This document shows positions 1 to 10,207 of a stretch of 64,000 nt of DNA, piece after piece. A program made the position numbers and the translations under genes. The stretch is taken from NCBI GenBank assembly GCA_027492585.1, contig JAPUEK010000041.1:23843-87842 (forward strand). Direction: 5' to 3'. The notes beneath the pieces are model-generated. The model had not been told where the DNA came from and ran no database searches. It saw nothing but the letters and a program-made list of their open reading frames with translations. Source of the stretch: Paracoccaceae bacterium. GTDB taxonomy: Bacteria > Pseudomonadota > Alphaproteobacteria > Rhodobacterales > Rhodobacteraceae. Each line of letters opens with the position of its first letter. Position 1 is the first letter of the stretch.

Positions 1-109
1 GCTGGTTCTGGGCGCCGCGCCCGTCAGGGGCTGGCTCGCGGCAACCGCCGAGGCGCTTCATGCCCCGGCCACCTCCATCCTTGCCCATCATCTGCCGGGG
101 GGAATGTGA
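1..109 (+). CDS. mrpD: MrpD-like Na+/H+ antiporter subunit, C-terminal end (partial)
   Basis: Reading from base 2, an open frame runs to the TGA at 107-109 and gives about 35 C-terminal residues rich in Ala, Leu and His. The assignment rests on position: the next three genes are clear Mrp subunits E, F and G, and in this operon D directly precedes E. The stop overlaps the ATG of the next gene (ATGA arrangement). The residues alone are too few to identify the family, so the call is inferred from gene order. Confidence 0.6.
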   Translation, partial: LVLGAAPVRGWLAATAEALHAPATSILAHHLPGGM

Positions 110-594
110 TGCGGCGGCTTTACCCCTCCCCCCTGCTTTCCGCGCTGCAGATCCTCCTGTGGGTGATGCTGGCAGGTGAGCTGACCCCCGGCGTTCTGGC
201 CATGGCAGTTCTGCTCGGCACGACCCTGCCGCTTCTCACCGCCCGCTGGTGGCCGGACAGACCGCGCCCGCATCCGCTGCGCCTGATGGCCTATCTGGCG
301 CTCGTGCTCTGGGACGTGATCCTTGCCAGTATCGCCGTGGCGCGGATCATCCTGTTCCTGCCGCAGGACCGTATCCGCTCCGCCTGGGTCGTGGTGCCGG
401 TAGACCTGCCATGCGCGGAGGCCCGCGCCCTTCTGGCAGGCACGATCACCCTGACCCCCGGCACGCTGACTGCGGATTTCTCGGAGGACGGCAAGGTTCT
501 GCTTGTCCATGCGCTGCACGCCCCCGACACCAAGGCGCTGCGGGAGGAGATCCGGACCCGCTATGAAGCGCGACTGAAAAGGATTTTCACCTGA
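109..594 (+). CDS. mrpE: Na+/H+ antiporter subunit E (Mrp/Mnh/Pha type)
   Basis: A 161-residue membrane protein of the MrpE family, a small subunit of the multi-subunit monovalent cation/proton antiporter used for pH and Na+ homeostasis in the inner membrane. The N-terminal third is hydrophobic with two or three membrane segments; the C-terminal part is a soluble domain with a typical LTPGTLT stretch. ATG at 109 overlaps the preceding stop; a GTG at 106 is an alternative start one codon upstream. The stop overlaps the start of mrpF, indicating translational coupling. Confidence 0.9.
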   Translation: MRRLYPSPLLSALQILLWVMLAGELTPGVLAMAVLLGTTLPLLTARWWPDRPRPHPLRLMAYLALVLWDVILASIAVARIILFLPQDRIRSAWVVVPVDLPCAEARALLAGTITLTPGTLTADFSEDGKVLLVHALHAPDTKALREEIRTRYEARLKRIFT

Positions 595-863
595 TGCTGG
601 ATCTTGCCCTGAGCTTCGCCATCTCCTGCTTCGCGCTCGCGTTGCTGCTCGCCTTCTGGCGCTTCCTGCGCGGGCCGCAGATGGCGGATCGTCTGCTGGC
701 CATGGATACGATGGTCGTCGATGTCATCGCGCTGCTCGTGCTTTACGGGATTCGCGCCGGCACCGGGCTTGGCTTCGAGGTGGCGATCCTTCTGGCGATG
801 ACCGGCTTCGTCTCCACCCTCGCCTTCTGCAAATACCTCCTGCGCGGCAGGATCATAGAGTGA
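594..863 (+). CDS. mrpF: Na+/H+ antiporter subunit F
   Basis: An 89-residue, almost wholly hydrophobic protein with three predicted transmembrane helices and the family pattern RFLRGPQMADRLLAMD after the first helix. MrpF is a structural subunit of the Mrp antiporter. The start ATG overlaps the mrpE stop by one base, and six bases separate it from mrpG. Length and order (E-F-G) match the canonical operon. Confidence 0.92.
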   Translation: MLDLALSFAISCFALALLLAFWRFLRGPQMADRLLAMDTMVVDVIALLVLYGIRAGTGLGFEVAILLAMTGFVSTLAFCKYLLRGRIIE

Positions 864-869
864 AGTCCC

Positions 870-1211
870 ATGGCGCAGATCATTGAAATCATTTCCTCGC
901 TGCTTCTGGTGACCGGCGGGCTCTTCGGGCTGATCGGAAGCTATGGTCTCGTGCGGCTGGGCGAGGGGATGCAGCGGCTCCATGCGCCGACCAAGGCCAC
1001 GACCATCGGGGTGGGGGCGGTGCTGATCGCGGCGGGGCTGGTGGGCGGTGTGGCCTCCAAAGCGGGGCTGGTGGCGGGGTTTCTGTTTCTCACCGCCCCG
1101 CTGACCGCGCTTTTCCTCGCCCGCGTCCATCTCTTCCGCAGCCTGCCGCCCGGCGCTGTCCCCCCGACCGGAACCGGCGTGGATTGGGCCAGCCGCAGCG
1201 AAACGCCCTGA
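870..1211 (+). CDS. mrpG: Na+/H+ antiporter subunit G
   Basis: A 113-residue MrpG-family subunit with three membrane helices and the characteristic GLIGSYGLVRLGEGMQRLHAPTKA segment, which lies in the loop between helices 1 and 2. It is the last gene of the Mrp operon; about 160 bases without a recognisable gene follow before deoC, and no strong terminator hairpin is apparent to me there. Confidence 0.92.
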   Translation: MAQIIEIISSLLLVTGGLFGLIGSYGLVRLGEGMQRLHAPTKATTIGVGAVLIAAGLVGGVASKAGLVAGFLFLTAPLTALFLARVHLFRSLPPGAVPPTGTGVDWASRSETP

Positions 1212-1369
1212 GCCGGCCTTGGCGACGCAGGTATCCTTCTGGTCCGGTTGCGGTCCGATGCGCCGGGGTAACGGCTTTGACCATCCGGTAAAACCCATCC
1301 CGCGCTGCCGCTGGACAGCACGCCGCCGCCTGTGTCAATTTGCGGCTTCCCGAGTGCTGCGAGGCCCCG

Positions 1370-2374
1370 ATGCACAGCCAGACCGATACGGCCAACCCGA
1401 CCGCAACCGCCTCCCTGCTCCCGCAGCTTGCCCATGCCCGCAATCCGGGCATGGCGCTCGACCTCGACTGGGTGGCCTCGGCGCAGGCCAATACCTCGGC
1501 CATCGAGCGACGCGCAGCGACGTTGGGCGGGCGGCGCTCCGTCAAGAAGGAGTATCAGGCGGCCTGGCTGCTGAAGGCGATCTCGCTGATCGACCTGACC
1601 ACGCTGGCCGGGGACGATACCGAGGGGCGCGTGAAGCGGCTCTGCGCCAAGGCCCGCCAGCCGGTGGCGGAACCGCTGCTGGAACAGCTCGGGATGCAGG
1701 GACTGACCACGGGTGCGGTCTGCGTCTATCACGAGATGGTCGAAACGGCGGTCCGTGCGCTTGAAGGCACGCGGATTCCGGTGGCCGCTGTCTCTACCGG
1801 CTTTCCGGCGGGGCTCTCGCCCTACCGGCTGCGGATCGCCGAGATCGGCGAAAGCGTCAGGGCCGGCGCGCGGGAAATCGACATCGTGATCTCCCGCCGC
1901 CATGTGCTGACCCAGAACTGGCAGGCGATGTATGACGAGATGGCCGAGATGCGGGCGGCCTGCGGCGAGGCGCATGTCAAGGCCATCCTCGCCACGGGGG
2001 AACTCGGCACCCTGCGGAACGTCGCGCGGGCGAGCCTCGTCTGCATGATGGCGGGGGCGGATTTCATCAAGACATCGACGGGAAAGGAAGGCGTCAATGC
2101 GACGCTGCCCGTCACGCTGACCATGATCCGCGCCATCCGCGATTACGAGGCGCGGACAGGGATCAAGGTCGGCTACAAGCCCGCCGGCGGGATTGCCAAG
2201 GCCAAGGATGCGCTGCTCTATCTGGCGCTGATGAAGGACGAGCTGGGCCAGCCCTGGTTGCAGCCCGATCTCTTCCGCTTCGGCGCATCGAGCCTTCTCG
2301 GCGATATAGAACGCCAGCTCGAACATTATCTGACCGGCCGGTATTCGGCCGCCAACCGTCATGCGATGGGGTGA
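1370..2374 (+). CDS. deoC: deoxyribose-phosphate aldolase
   Basis: Class I aldolase cleaving 2-deoxyribose 5-phosphate to glyceraldehyde 3-phosphate and acetaldehyde in deoxynucleoside catabolism. The 334-residue TIM-barrel protein carries the Schiff-base lysine in DFIKTSTG (Lys234) and the second active-site lysine in GYKPAGG (Lys270), as in the long (about 330 aa) form of the family. ATG 1370 is preferred over an in-frame TTG at 1340. It starts a three-gene operon with 3-nt gaps; the last gene encodes an aldehyde dehydrogenase that could oxidise the acetaldehyde product. Confidence 0.93.
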   Translation: MHSQTDTANPTATASLLPQLAHARNPGMALDLDWVASAQANTSAIERRAATLGGRRSVKKEYQAAWLLKAISLIDLTTLAGDDTEGRVKRLCAKARQPVAEPLLEQLGMQGLTTGAVCVYHEMVETAVRALEGTRIPVAAVSTGFPAGLSPYRLRIAEIGESVRAGAREIDIVISRRHVLTQNWQAMYDEMAEMRAACGEAHVKAILATGELGTLRNVARASLVCMMAGADFIKTSTGKEGVNATLPVTLTMIRAIRDYEARTGIKVGYKPAGGIAKAKDALLYLALMKDELGQPWLQPDLFRFGASSLLGDIERQLEHYLTGRYSAANRHAMG

Positions 2375-2377
2375 ACC

Positions 2378-3226
2378 ATGGGCCGGATGCGCCTCTTTTT
2401 CATCAGTCTGCTTGCACTCGCGCTTTCCGCCCCCCTCGCCGAAGCACAGCGGTTGAGCGGGCAGAAGACGCTGACAACGACCAGCTATGGCGTCACAAGC
2501 GTCACCGATCCGGTGCGCGCCGGCAAAAAGGCGCAGAGGTTCGAGGTGCGCCCCGGCGATTGTGCGGGGCAGGATTGTTCCAGCGACCGCGAGCGAGCCT
2601 TCTACACGCCCCGCAAAAGCTGGCGCTACGGCGCCCCGCAATGGATCGGGTTCAGCCTTCTCCTGCCCAGGGATTTCCAGAGCAGCGCAAAGGTGGAAAC
2701 GACCTTCGCCATCCTGCATCAGCGCGGCGGCCCGACCAATCGTTCCGAAGGACGGCTTGTGGACCCGCCTCTGGTGCAGATCGTCGCCAGGGGTGACAGG
2801 CTTTATGCCGCCGTCCACCTTCTGACCGGCAGTCCGACCGAGGTGCGCGATGCCACCAAGGTCCTGCCGCTTGCCAGCCTTGGCGCCATTCGGGGCAAGT
2901 GGACGGATGTGATGATCAGGCTGGATACCTCCGACGGCCGCGAGTTGCTGGAAATCTATCTCAACGGCAGCCGCAAGGTGGCGATCGAGGATCTGCCCGG
3001 TCTCGGCGCCGAGATGGCCAAGCTGCCCGTCTACATGCGGGAAGCGGCGATCGAGAACTTCATCAGTTTCCACCCCAAGGAATATTATTTCCAGTATGGC
3101 ATCTACCGCGCTTTCGTCAGCAAGCATGGCGGGCCGATGCCGACCCAGATCGCCTATGTCGACGAAGTTCGGATGGGCCGCAGCATCGAAACCGTTCTCG
3201 TGAACGAGAAAACCCCGGTGGATTGA
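2378..3226 (+). CDS. secreted polysaccharide lyase-like protein (heparin lyase I fold)
   Basis: A 282-residue protein with a clear N-terminal signal peptide (hydrophobic LFFISLLALALSA then APLAEA) and a jelly-roll type domain resembling the polysaccharide lyase family PF14099. Visible family features are the SWRYGAPQWIGFSL strand, a central FAILHQRGG segment and a YFQYGIYRAF strand near the end. Substrate cannot be told from sequence; activity as a lyase is an inference. It sits with 3-nt gaps on both sides between deoC and the aldehyde dehydrogenase, an odd place for an exported carbohydrate-active protein. Confidence 0.65.
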   Translation: MGRMRLFFISLLALALSAPLAEAQRLSGQKTLTTTSYGVTSVTDPVRAGKKAQRFEVRPGDCAGQDCSSDRERAFYTPRKSWRYGAPQWIGFSLLLPRDFQSSAKVETTFAILHQRGGPTNRSEGRLVDPPLVQIVARGDRLYAAVHLLTGSPTEVRDATKVLPLASLGAIRGKWTDVMIRLDTSDGRELLEIYLNGSRKVAIEDLPGLGAEMAKLPVYMREAAIENFISFHPKEYYFQYGIYRAFVSKHGGPMPTQIAYVDEVRMGRSIETVLVNEKTPVD

Positions 3227-3229
3227 GCC

Positions 3230-5572
3230 ATGAGCATCAAGGAAATCTTCGACACCATGGCCTATGGCCCCGCCCCGGAAAGCAATGCCGAGGTGCTGGC
3301 CTGGATCGCCGGGCATCAGGGGCGCTTCGGCCATTGGATCGACGGGGCCTTCACCCCGCCGGCGCAGACCTTCGAGACGCGCAACCCGGCGACAGGGAAG
3401 GTTCTGGCCGAGGTGAGCCAGGGCAGTGGCGACGACCTTGATGCGGCAGTGGCGGCGGCGCGGAAGGCGCAGCCGAAATGGGCGCGGCTGCCGGGGCCGG
3501 AGCGCGCGCGCATCCTTTATGCCCTGGCGCGGCTGATGCAGAAGCACAGCCGTCTTCTGGCGGTGCTGGAGACGATGGACAACGGCAAGCCGATCCGCGA
3601 GGCGCGCGACATCGACCTGCCCCTGGTGGCGCGGCATTTCTATTACCATGCCGGGCTGGCGCAGCTTCTGGACAGCGAACTGCCCGGACAGGTGGCGCTC
3701 GGCGTCTGCGGTGCGGTGATCCCGTGGAACTTCCCGCTGCTGATGCTCGCGTGGAAGGTGGCGCCCGCTCTGGCGGCGGGCAATACGGTGGTGCTGAAGC
3801 CCGCGGAATACACGCCGCTGACCGCCCTTCTCTTCGCCGAGATCAGCCGGGAGGCGGGACTGCCGAAGGGCGTTCTGAACATCGTCACCGGCGACGGCGA
3901 GACCGGGGCGGCGCTTGTCGCCCACCCCGGAGTGGACAAGATCGCGTTTACCGGCTCCACCTCTGTCGGGCGGAAGATCCGGCAGGCGACGGCGGGAACC
4001 GGCAAGGCGCTGACCCTGGAGCTGGGCGGCAAGTCGCCCTACATCGTCTTCGATGACGCCGATCTCGACAGCGCGGTCGAAGGGCTGGTCGATGCGATCT
4101 GGTTCAATCAGGGGCAGGTCTGCTGCGCGGGCAGCCGGCTTCTGGTGCAGGAGGGGGTGGCGGAGCGCTTCCATACCAGGCTGAAGCGGCGGATGGACGG
4201 TCTGCGGCTCGGCGATCCTTTGGACAAGTGCATCGACGTGGGGGCCATCGTCGATCCGGTGCAGCTTGCGACGATCAAGGGGTTGGTCGAGGGCTGCCGG
4301 GACGGCGAGGTCTATCATGCCGCGACCGAGGTTCCGGCGGGCTGCTACTATCCCCCGACCCTGATCACCGGGCTTTCGGCGGCCTCCGCCCTGATGCAGG
4401 AGGAGATCTTCGGCCCGGTGCTGGTCTCGATGACCTTCCGCACCCCGGAAGAGGCGGTGGCCCTTGCCAACAACACCAGATACGGGCTGGCCGCGACGAT
4501 CTGGACGGAGAATGTGAACCTCGCGCTCGACATGGCGCCGAAGGTCAAGGCCGGGGTGGTCTGGGTCAATGCCACCAATCTCTTCGATGCGGCGGCGGGC
4601 TTTGGCGGGGTGCGCGAAAGCGGCTTCGGGCGCGAAGGCGGGTGGGAGGGGCTGCTGGCCTACCTGAAACCCGCCGGCAAGGCGAAGCCGCTGGCCGTTG
4701 CCGCCGCAATCCCCGCTCCCGCTCAGGCGGTGGTGGAGGGGCTGGACCGCACCGCAAAGCTCTACATCGGCGGCAAGCAGGCGCGGCCCGATGGCGGTTA
4801 CTCGCAGGCGATCTGGTCGGCGAAGGGCAGGCTTCTGGGCCATGCCGGTCTCGGCAACCGCAAGGACATCCGCAATGCGGTCGAGGCGGCCCATGCGGCG
4901 AAGGGCTGGGGCAAGGCCACCGGCCACAACCGCGCGCAGATCATCTATTACATCGCCGAGAACCTTTCCGCCCGCGCCGCCGAATTCGCCGCGCGCCTGC
5001 GCGATCTCACCGGCAAGCCCGGCGAGGCGGAGGTGGAGGCGAGTATCCGCCGGCTGTTCACCTATGCCGCCTGGGCCGACAAATACGACGGGGCGGTGAA
5101 ATCCGTGCCGATCCGCGGCGTGGCGCTTGCCATGAACGAGCCGGTGGGCGTGATCGGCGCGCTCTGCCCGGACGAGGCGCCGCTTCTTGGCATGATCTCG
5201 GTCCTGGCTCCGGCGATCGCCATGGGCAACACCTGCGTCCTGGTGCCGTCCGAGGGGGCGCCGCTGGCGGCCACCGACTTTTATCAGGTGCTCGACACCT
5301 CCGATCTGCCGGGCGGGGTGGTCAACATCGTCACCGGCGCCCATGCGGAGCTGGCCAAGCCGCTTGCCGGGCATCTCGATGTGGATGCGGTCTGGTCCTT
5401 CTCCTCCAAGCCCCTGTCGGCCCTGATCGAGACGGAAGCGGCCGGCAATATCAAGCGTACCTGGGTCAACCACGGCCGCGCCCGCGACTGGTTCGGGGCC
5501 GAGGGGGAAGGCCGCGCCTTCCTGCGGCAGGCCACCGAGGTCAAGACGATCTGGGTGCCTTACGGCGAATGA
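3230..5572 (+). CDS. tandem aldehyde dehydrogenase (active N-terminal domain, degenerate C-terminal domain)
   Basis: A 780-residue NAD(P)-dependent aldehyde dehydrogenase, far longer than the usual 480-500. Residues 1-485 are a complete domain with the catalytic glutamate in LELGGKSP (Glu264) and catalytic cysteine in GQVCCAG (Cys298). From about residue 500 a second ALDH-like domain begins ([13 protein letters not shown]), including the [13 protein letters not shown] cofactor region, but it lacks a recognisable catalytic cysteine segment and ends early. The position downstream of deoC suggests acetaldehyde oxidation to acetate. The second domain may be structural or mediate assembly; this is inference. 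Confidence 0.88.
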   Translation: MSIKEIFDTMAYGPAPESNAEVLAWIAGHQGRFGHWIDGAFTPPAQTFETRNPATGKVLAEVSQGSGDDLDAAVAAARKAQPKWARLPGPERARILYALARLMQKHSRLLAVLETMDNGKPIREARDIDLPLVARHFYYHAGLAQLLDSELPGQVALGVCGAVIPWNFPLLMLAWKVAPALAAGNTVVLKPAEYTPLTALLFAEISREAGLPKGVLNIVTGDGETGAALVAHPGVDKIAFTGSTSVGRKIRQATAGTGKALTLELGGKSPYIVFDDADLDSAVEGLVDAIWFNQGQVCCAGSRLLVQEGVAERFHTRLKRRMDGLRLGDPLDKCIDVGAIVDPVQLATIKGLVEGCRDGEVYHAATEVPAGCYYPPTLITGLSAASALMQEEIFGPVLVSMTFRTPEEAVALANNTRYGLAATIWTENVNLALDMAPKVKAGVVWVNATNLFDAAAGFGGVRESGFGREGGWEGLLAYLKPAGKAKPLAVAAAIPAPAQAVVEGLDRTAKLYIGGKQARPDGGYSQAIWSAKGRLLGHAGLGNRKDIRNAVEAAHAAKGWGKATGHNRAQIIYYIAENLSARAAEFAARLRDLTGKPGEAEVEASIRRLFTYAAWADKYDGAVKSVPIRGVALAMNEPVGVIGALCPDEAPLLGMISVLAPAIAMGNTCVLVPSEGAPLAATDFYQVLDTSDLPGGVVNIVTGAHAELAKPLAGHLDVDAVWSFSSKPLSALIETEAAGNIKRTWVNHGRARDWFGAEGEGRAFLRQATEVKTIWVPYGE

Positions 5573-5580
5573 CCCCCGCC

Positions 5581-5608
5581 GCGGGAGGGGCTTCGCGGCC
5601 CCTCCCGC
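5581..5608 (+). terminator. GC-rich hairpin after the deoC operon
   Basis: Perfect 11-bp inverted repeat (5581-5591 and 5598-5608, loop TTCGCG) nine bases after the aldehyde dehydrogenase stop. It lacks a following T-run on the plus strand, so it may be a weak or Rho-assisted terminator or a 3'-end stabiliser. Confidence 0.6.
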
Positions 5609-5739
5609 AAAAGAGGTACGCAAGACTCGCATATTTCCCCGTGTCTGCGACCGCCGCTCTGTGGCATAATAACGGCGCGTCGGCAGAGGCGCGGGTGGGT
5701 AACACGCCCAAAAGGGCGGAAATACAAGGGAAAAGCGGA

Positions 5740-6165
5740 ATGTTGAATGAGTTCAAGGCCTTTATCGCCAAAGGCAATGTGGTTGATCTGGCGGTCGGTA
5801 TCATCATCGGTGCAGCCTTCACCGCCATCGTCAATTCTCTCGTCGGTGACCTGATCAACCCGATCATCGGTCTCATCACCGGCGGGATCGACTTCTCCAA
5901 CCTGTTCATCGACCTCTCCGGCACCAACCCGGTCTCGCTGGCCGCCGCGCGCGACGCCGGGGCTCCGGTCTTCGCCTACGGGTCTTTCCTGACCGCCGTG
6001 ATCAACTTCCTGATCATCGCCTGGGTCGTCTTCCTGCTGGTCAAGGCCGTGAACAAGCTGAAAGCCGCGACCGCCAAGCAAGAAGCCGCAGCGGCTGCCG
6101 CAGCGCCCGCAGGCCCGACCGAGGTGGATCTGCTGAAAGACATCCTGGCCCAGCTGAAGAAATAA
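5740..6165 (+). CDS. mscL: large-conductance mechanosensitive channel
   Basis: A 141-residue MscL channel that opens on membrane tension during hypo-osmotic shock. The N-terminal amphipathic helix ([20 protein letters not shown]), the pore-lining TM1 ([19 protein letters not shown]), a periplasmic loop, TM2 and a C-terminal Lys/Ala-rich helical bundle ending in [12 protein letters not shown] are all present. The start ATG is preceded by GGGAAAAGCGG. It is monocistronic, flanked by hairpins on both sides. Confidence 0.97.
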   Translation: MLNEFKAFIAKGNVVDLAVGIIIGAAFTAIVNSLVGDLINPIIGLITGGIDFSNLFIDLSGTNPVSLAAARDAGAPVFAYGSFLTAVINFLIIAWVVFLLVKAVNKLKAATAKQEAAAAAAAPAGPTEVDLLKDILAQLKK

Positions 6166-6183
6166 GCCGGACCCCCGGACGAC

Positions 6184-6213
6184 AAAGGCCCCCGCAATGC
6201 CGGGGGCCTTTTC
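6184..6213. terminator. bidirectional intrinsic terminator between mscL and ald
   Basis: The inverted repeat GGCCCCCG / CGGGGGCC with flanking AAA on the left and TTTTCC on the right lies in the convergent gap between mscL (plus) and ald (minus). Plus-strand reading gives a hairpin followed by TTTTCCTTT; minus-strand reading gives the hairpin followed by TTTGTC. It can serve both genes. Confidence 0.85.
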
Positions 6214-6221
6214 CTTTGAAG

Positions 6222-7340
<1,119 letters not shown>

Positions 7341-7491
7341 GTTCTCTCTCCCTCTCCGGCACGGAGTTTTCGCGCCGCTGTGGATCAAGCGTCGCGCAAT
7401 TCCGGCGCAGATGCTTTGAAATTTCCATGGCGGCGCCCCGCATCCGTGATAGATTCCGCCGCATATCCCCCCGATCATCGAAGAAATCTCC

Positions 7492-7956
7492 ATGGCCCTC
7501 GACCTTGACGCAACCGACCGCCGCATCCTCGGGGTGCTGCAAAAGGACGGGCGGATCACCAATGCCGACCTGTCGGAGCGGGTGAACCTGTCACCCTCCG
7601 CCTGTCACCGCCGGGTGCAGCGGCTGGAGGAGGAAGGCTTCATCGCCGGTTACGTCGCCCTGCTCGACAGCCGCAAGATGGGCCGCCCGACCACGGTTTT
7701 CGTCGAGATCACCCTGCAAAGCCAGGCGGATGAGCTTCTGGACGCCTTCGAGCGCGAGGTGGCACGGGTGCCGGACCTGCTCGAATGTCACCTGATGGCG
7801 GGAACGGCGGATTACCTCCTCAAGATCATCGCCGAGGATACCGAGGATTTCGCCCGCATCCACCGCCAGCACCTGAGCCGCCTGCCCGGCGTCCGCCAGA
7901 TGCAGTCGAGCTTCTCCCTGCGGACGGTGGTCAAGACCACGGCCCTGGCGGTCTAG
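7492..7956 (+). CDS. Lrp/AsnC-family transcriptional regulator (likely ald regulator)
   Basis: A 154-residue Lrp/AsnC regulator. The N-terminal winged helix-turn-helix (LDATDRRILGVLQKDGRITNADLSERVNLSPSACHRRVQRLEEEGFI) is followed by a ligand-sensing RAM domain of alternating strands and helices. It lies divergently from ald with a 151-bp shared promoter region, an arrangement typical of AldR-type regulators that sense alanine. The target and ligand are inferred from position. Confidence 0.88.
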   Translation: MALDLDATDRRILGVLQKDGRITNADLSERVNLSPSACHRRVQRLEEEGFIAGYVALLDSRKMGRPTTVFVEITLQSQADELLDAFEREVARVPDLLECHLMAGTADYLLKIIAEDTEDFARIHRQHLSRLPGVRQMQSSFSLRTVVKTTALAV

Positions 7957-8002
7957 TCTCCCCCGGCAGCCCGCCGGACCTGAACACTCTGGCGCGCCGC
8001 CC

Positions 8003-8068
8003 CCCTCCCCTTTCACCTGGTCCCAAATATCCTGCGGGGTGGTCCGGAGGGGTGCAAAACCCCTCCGG
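8003..8068. repeat. dispersed intergenic element, copy 1
   Basis: Two modules: a CCCAAATATCCTGCGGGG core near 8022-8039, preceded by CCCCTTTCACCTGG, and a hairpin with 10-bp arms (8044-8053 and 8059-8068, loop GCAAA). Both recur elsewhere in the window (near 14.2 kb and 31.0 kb; core also near 10.2, 17.9 and 28.6 kb). It lies between the convergent Lrp and rpsU genes. Confidence 0.8.
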
Positions 8069-8097
8069 CGCCTGACGGGGAAGCAATGGATCACAAT

Positions 8098-8130
8098 GAA
8101 AAACCCCCGGCCTCGCGGACGGGGGTTGAT
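8098..8130 (-). terminator. intrinsic terminator of rpsU
   Basis: On the minus strand the sequence reads AACCCCCGTCCGCG AGGCCGGGGGTTTTTC: a GC-rich hairpin directly followed by a T-run, about 40 bases past the rpsU stop. Confidence 0.85.
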
Positions 8131-8166
8131 CGGCGGGCATCGCTGCCCCAGTGTCGCAAACGGCTC

Positions 8167-8373
8167 CTAGAGACCGCCTTCGCGCTGTGCCTTCTTGCGC
8201 GCGAGTTTGCGCGCACGGCGAACGGCTTCGGCTTGCTCACGGGCTTTCTTGACGGAGGGTTTCTCGAAATGCTGCTTGAGCTTCATTTCGCGGAACACGC
8301 CTTCCCGCTGGAGCTTTTTCTTGAGAGCCCGGAGGGCTTGCTCAACGTTATTGTCGCGGACGCTGACCTGCAT
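8167..8373 (-). CDS. rpsU: 30S ribosomal protein S21
   Basis: A 68-residue basic protein matching bS21: [20 protein letters not shown] at the start, the [21 protein letters not shown] middle and an Arg/Lys-rich tail. S21 binds the 30S platform and assists initiation. A strong AGGAAGGTGG ribosome site precedes the ATG, and an intrinsic terminator follows the stop. It is monocistronic and divergent from the COQ9-family gene. Confidence 0.97.
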   Translation of the reverse strand: MQVSVRDNNVEQALRALKKKLQREGVFREMKLKQHFEKPSVKKAREQAEAVRRARKLARKKAQREGGL

Positions 8374-8486
8374 GTGGTTGTCACCACCTTCCTAAGTTAG
8401 AGTTGCACGAATGTGCAGGCCCGGCGCGCATAGCAAAGACGCGGGGCTTTGTCCACAACGGCAGAGTTGACGGCGGGGATGATCCG

Positions 8487-9173
8487 ATGGCGGAACGGGA
8501 AAACAGCATGGAAGCGGCGGCGGAGCGTCTTCTGGAGGCGGCTTTGCCGCATGTGGCTTTCGATGGCTGGTCCGAAGCGACCCTGCGCGCAGCCATGGCC
8601 GATTCGGGAACGGCGGAGGGGCTGGCGCACGCGCTCTACCCGCGCGGCGGGGTGGATCTGGCGGTGGCCTATCACCGCCGGGGCGACGCCGGGATGCGCG
8701 CGGCCCTTGCGGCGGAAGACCTCTCCGCCCTGCGCTTCCGCGACCGGATCGCGCGGGCGGTGACGCTGCGCCTCGCCCGGTCGGAGCGGGAACTGGTGCG
8801 CCGCGGCTCCGCCCTTTTCGCCCTGCCGCAACATGCGGTCGAAGGGGCCGGGCTGATCTGGGGGACGGCGGATGCGATCTGGACCGCGCTCGGCGACACG
8901 GCCCGCGATCTCGACTGGTATACGAAGCGCGCGAGCCTGTCGGCGGTCTATGGCGCGACCGTGCTCTTCTGGCTCGGCGACGGCGATGACGGCACGGCCA
9001 CGGCAGAGTTTCTGGACCGCCGCATCGAAAACGTGATGGCCTTCGAGAAGGCCAAGGCGGGCCTGCGCGACAGCCCCCTCGGCAAGGCGCTCGCCACGCC
9101 GCTCGAACGGCTCCGGGGGGCGGTGCGGCCGCCGGCCGGGACAGAGGACATGCCCGGCCATTCGGGCAACTGA
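8487..9173 (+). CDS. COQ9-family protein, ubiquinone biosynthesis
   Basis: A 228-residue protein with the COQ9/TetR-like fold: the N-terminal RLLEAALPHVAFDGWSEATLRAA helix region, the ALYPRGGVDLAVAYHRRGD motif, and the C-terminal lipid-binding segment WYTKRASLSAVYGATVLFWLGD, the most conserved part of COQ9. COQ9 binds isoprenoid lipid and helps COQ7 in ubiquinone synthesis. The start at 8487 is chosen over the frame extension to 8403; ATG 8508 is also possible. A quinone oxidoreductase gene follows 10 bases downstream. Confidence 0.88.
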   Translation: MAERENSMEAAAERLLEAALPHVAFDGWSEATLRAAMADSGTAEGLAHALYPRGGVDLAVAYHRRGDAGMRAALAAEDLSALRFRDRIARAVTLRLARSERELVRRGSALFALPQHAVEGAGLIWGTADAIWTALGDTARDLDWYTKRASLSAVYGATVLFWLGDGDDGTATAEFLDRRIENVMAFEKAKAGLRDSPLGKALATPLERLRGAVRPPAGTEDMPGHSGN

Positions 9174-9183
9174 GGGGAAGAGA

Positions 9184-10182
9184 ATGACGCTTTCACATGC
9201 GATGCAGGCCATGGAAATCACCGAACCGGGCGGGCCTGATGTGCTGCACCCCGTGACCCTGCCGGTTCCGGTGCCGGGTCACGGCCAGATCATCCTGCGC
9301 CTCGCTTACGCCGGGGTGAACCGCCCCGATGCCTTGCAACGCGCCGGAAGCTATGCGCCGCCGCCCTCCGCTTCCCCTCTTCCGGGGCTGGAAGGATCGG
9401 GAACCGTGGTCGCCACCGGACCCGGAGTGTCCCGGTGGCAGATCGGCGACAAGGTCTGCGCGCTTCTGCCCGGCGGCGGCTATGCCGAATATGCCGCCTG
9501 CGCCGAAGCCCATGCCCTGCCGGTCCCCGAAGGGCTGAGCCTGCGCGAGGCCGCCTGCCTGCCCGAGACCTGCTTCACCGTCTGGTCCAATGTGGTGATG
9601 CGCGGGGGCCTGCGCGCCGGAGAACGTTTCCTCGTCCACGGTGGCTCCTCCGGCATCGGCGTGACCGCCGTGCAGATCGCCCGCGCCCTCGGCGCCCGCG
9701 TCTTCGCCACCGCGGGCAACGAGGAGAAGTGCCGTGCCGTGGAGGCGCTCGGGGCGGAGCGCTGCTTCAACTACCACGACAGCGATTTCGTGGCGGAGAT
9801 GACGGCGCTCGGCGGGGCGGATCTGATCCTCGACATGGTGGGCGGCCCCTATCTGCCGCGCAATGTGAAGGCGCTCGCCGATGACGGGCGGCTTGTGCAG
9901 ATCGCCTTCCTGCAAGGTCCGAAGGTGGAACTGAACTTCGCCGAGATGATGGTGCGGCGCCTGACCCTGACCGGATCGACCCTGCGCCCGCAAAGCGATG
10001 CGGCAAAGGCGCGGATCGCGGCGGAGCTGGAACAGCACCTCTGGCCGCTGATCGCCAAAGGCGCGGTGAAGGTGGTGATCGACAGCGAATTCCCCCTCGA
10101 TCAGGCGCCCGCCGCCCATTGGCGCCTGGAAAGCTCCGGCCATATCGGGAAGATCGTGCTGAAGGTGGAGGGAGGGGCCTGA
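9184..10182 (+). CDS. NAD(P)H-quinone oxidoreductase, PIG3/Qor-type MDR
   Basis: A 332-residue zinc-free medium-chain dehydrogenase/reductase. It shows the substrate-domain motif AYAGVNRPDALQRAGSYAPPP, the GLEGSGTVVATG segment, and the NADPH-binding LVHGGSSGIGVTAVQIARALG. This matches the PIG3 (TP53I3) quinone reductase group, which reduces quinones with NADPH. No zinc-ligand cysteine pattern is present. It follows the COQ9 gene in the same direction; the two may be cotranscribed. Confidence 0.9.
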   Translation: MTLSHAMQAMEITEPGGPDVLHPVTLPVPVPGHGQIILRLAYAGVNRPDALQRAGSYAPPPSASPLPGLEGSGTVVATGPGVSRWQIGDKVCALLPGGGYAEYAACAEAHALPVPEGLSLREAACLPETCFTVWSNVVMRGGLRAGERFLVHGGSSGIGVTAVQIARALGARVFATAGNEEKCRAVEALGAERCFNYHDSDFVAEMTALGGADLILDMVGGPYLPRNVKALADDGRLVQIAFLQGPKVELNFAEMMVRRLTLTGSTLRPQSDAAKARIAAELEQHLWPLIAKGAVKVVIDSEFPLDQAPAAHWRLESSGHIGKIVLKVEGGA

Positions 10183-10207
10183 AGCGCCCTTCCTGAACCC
10201 GCGCCCC

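Noticed and set aside
941..5632. Very long minus-strand open frame (over 1500 codons) across deoC and the aldehyde dehydrogenase
   Set aside because: It is a shadow of high-GC plus-strand genes: low-complexity Arg/Gly/His-rich product without family motifs, while the opposite strand holds clear enzymes.
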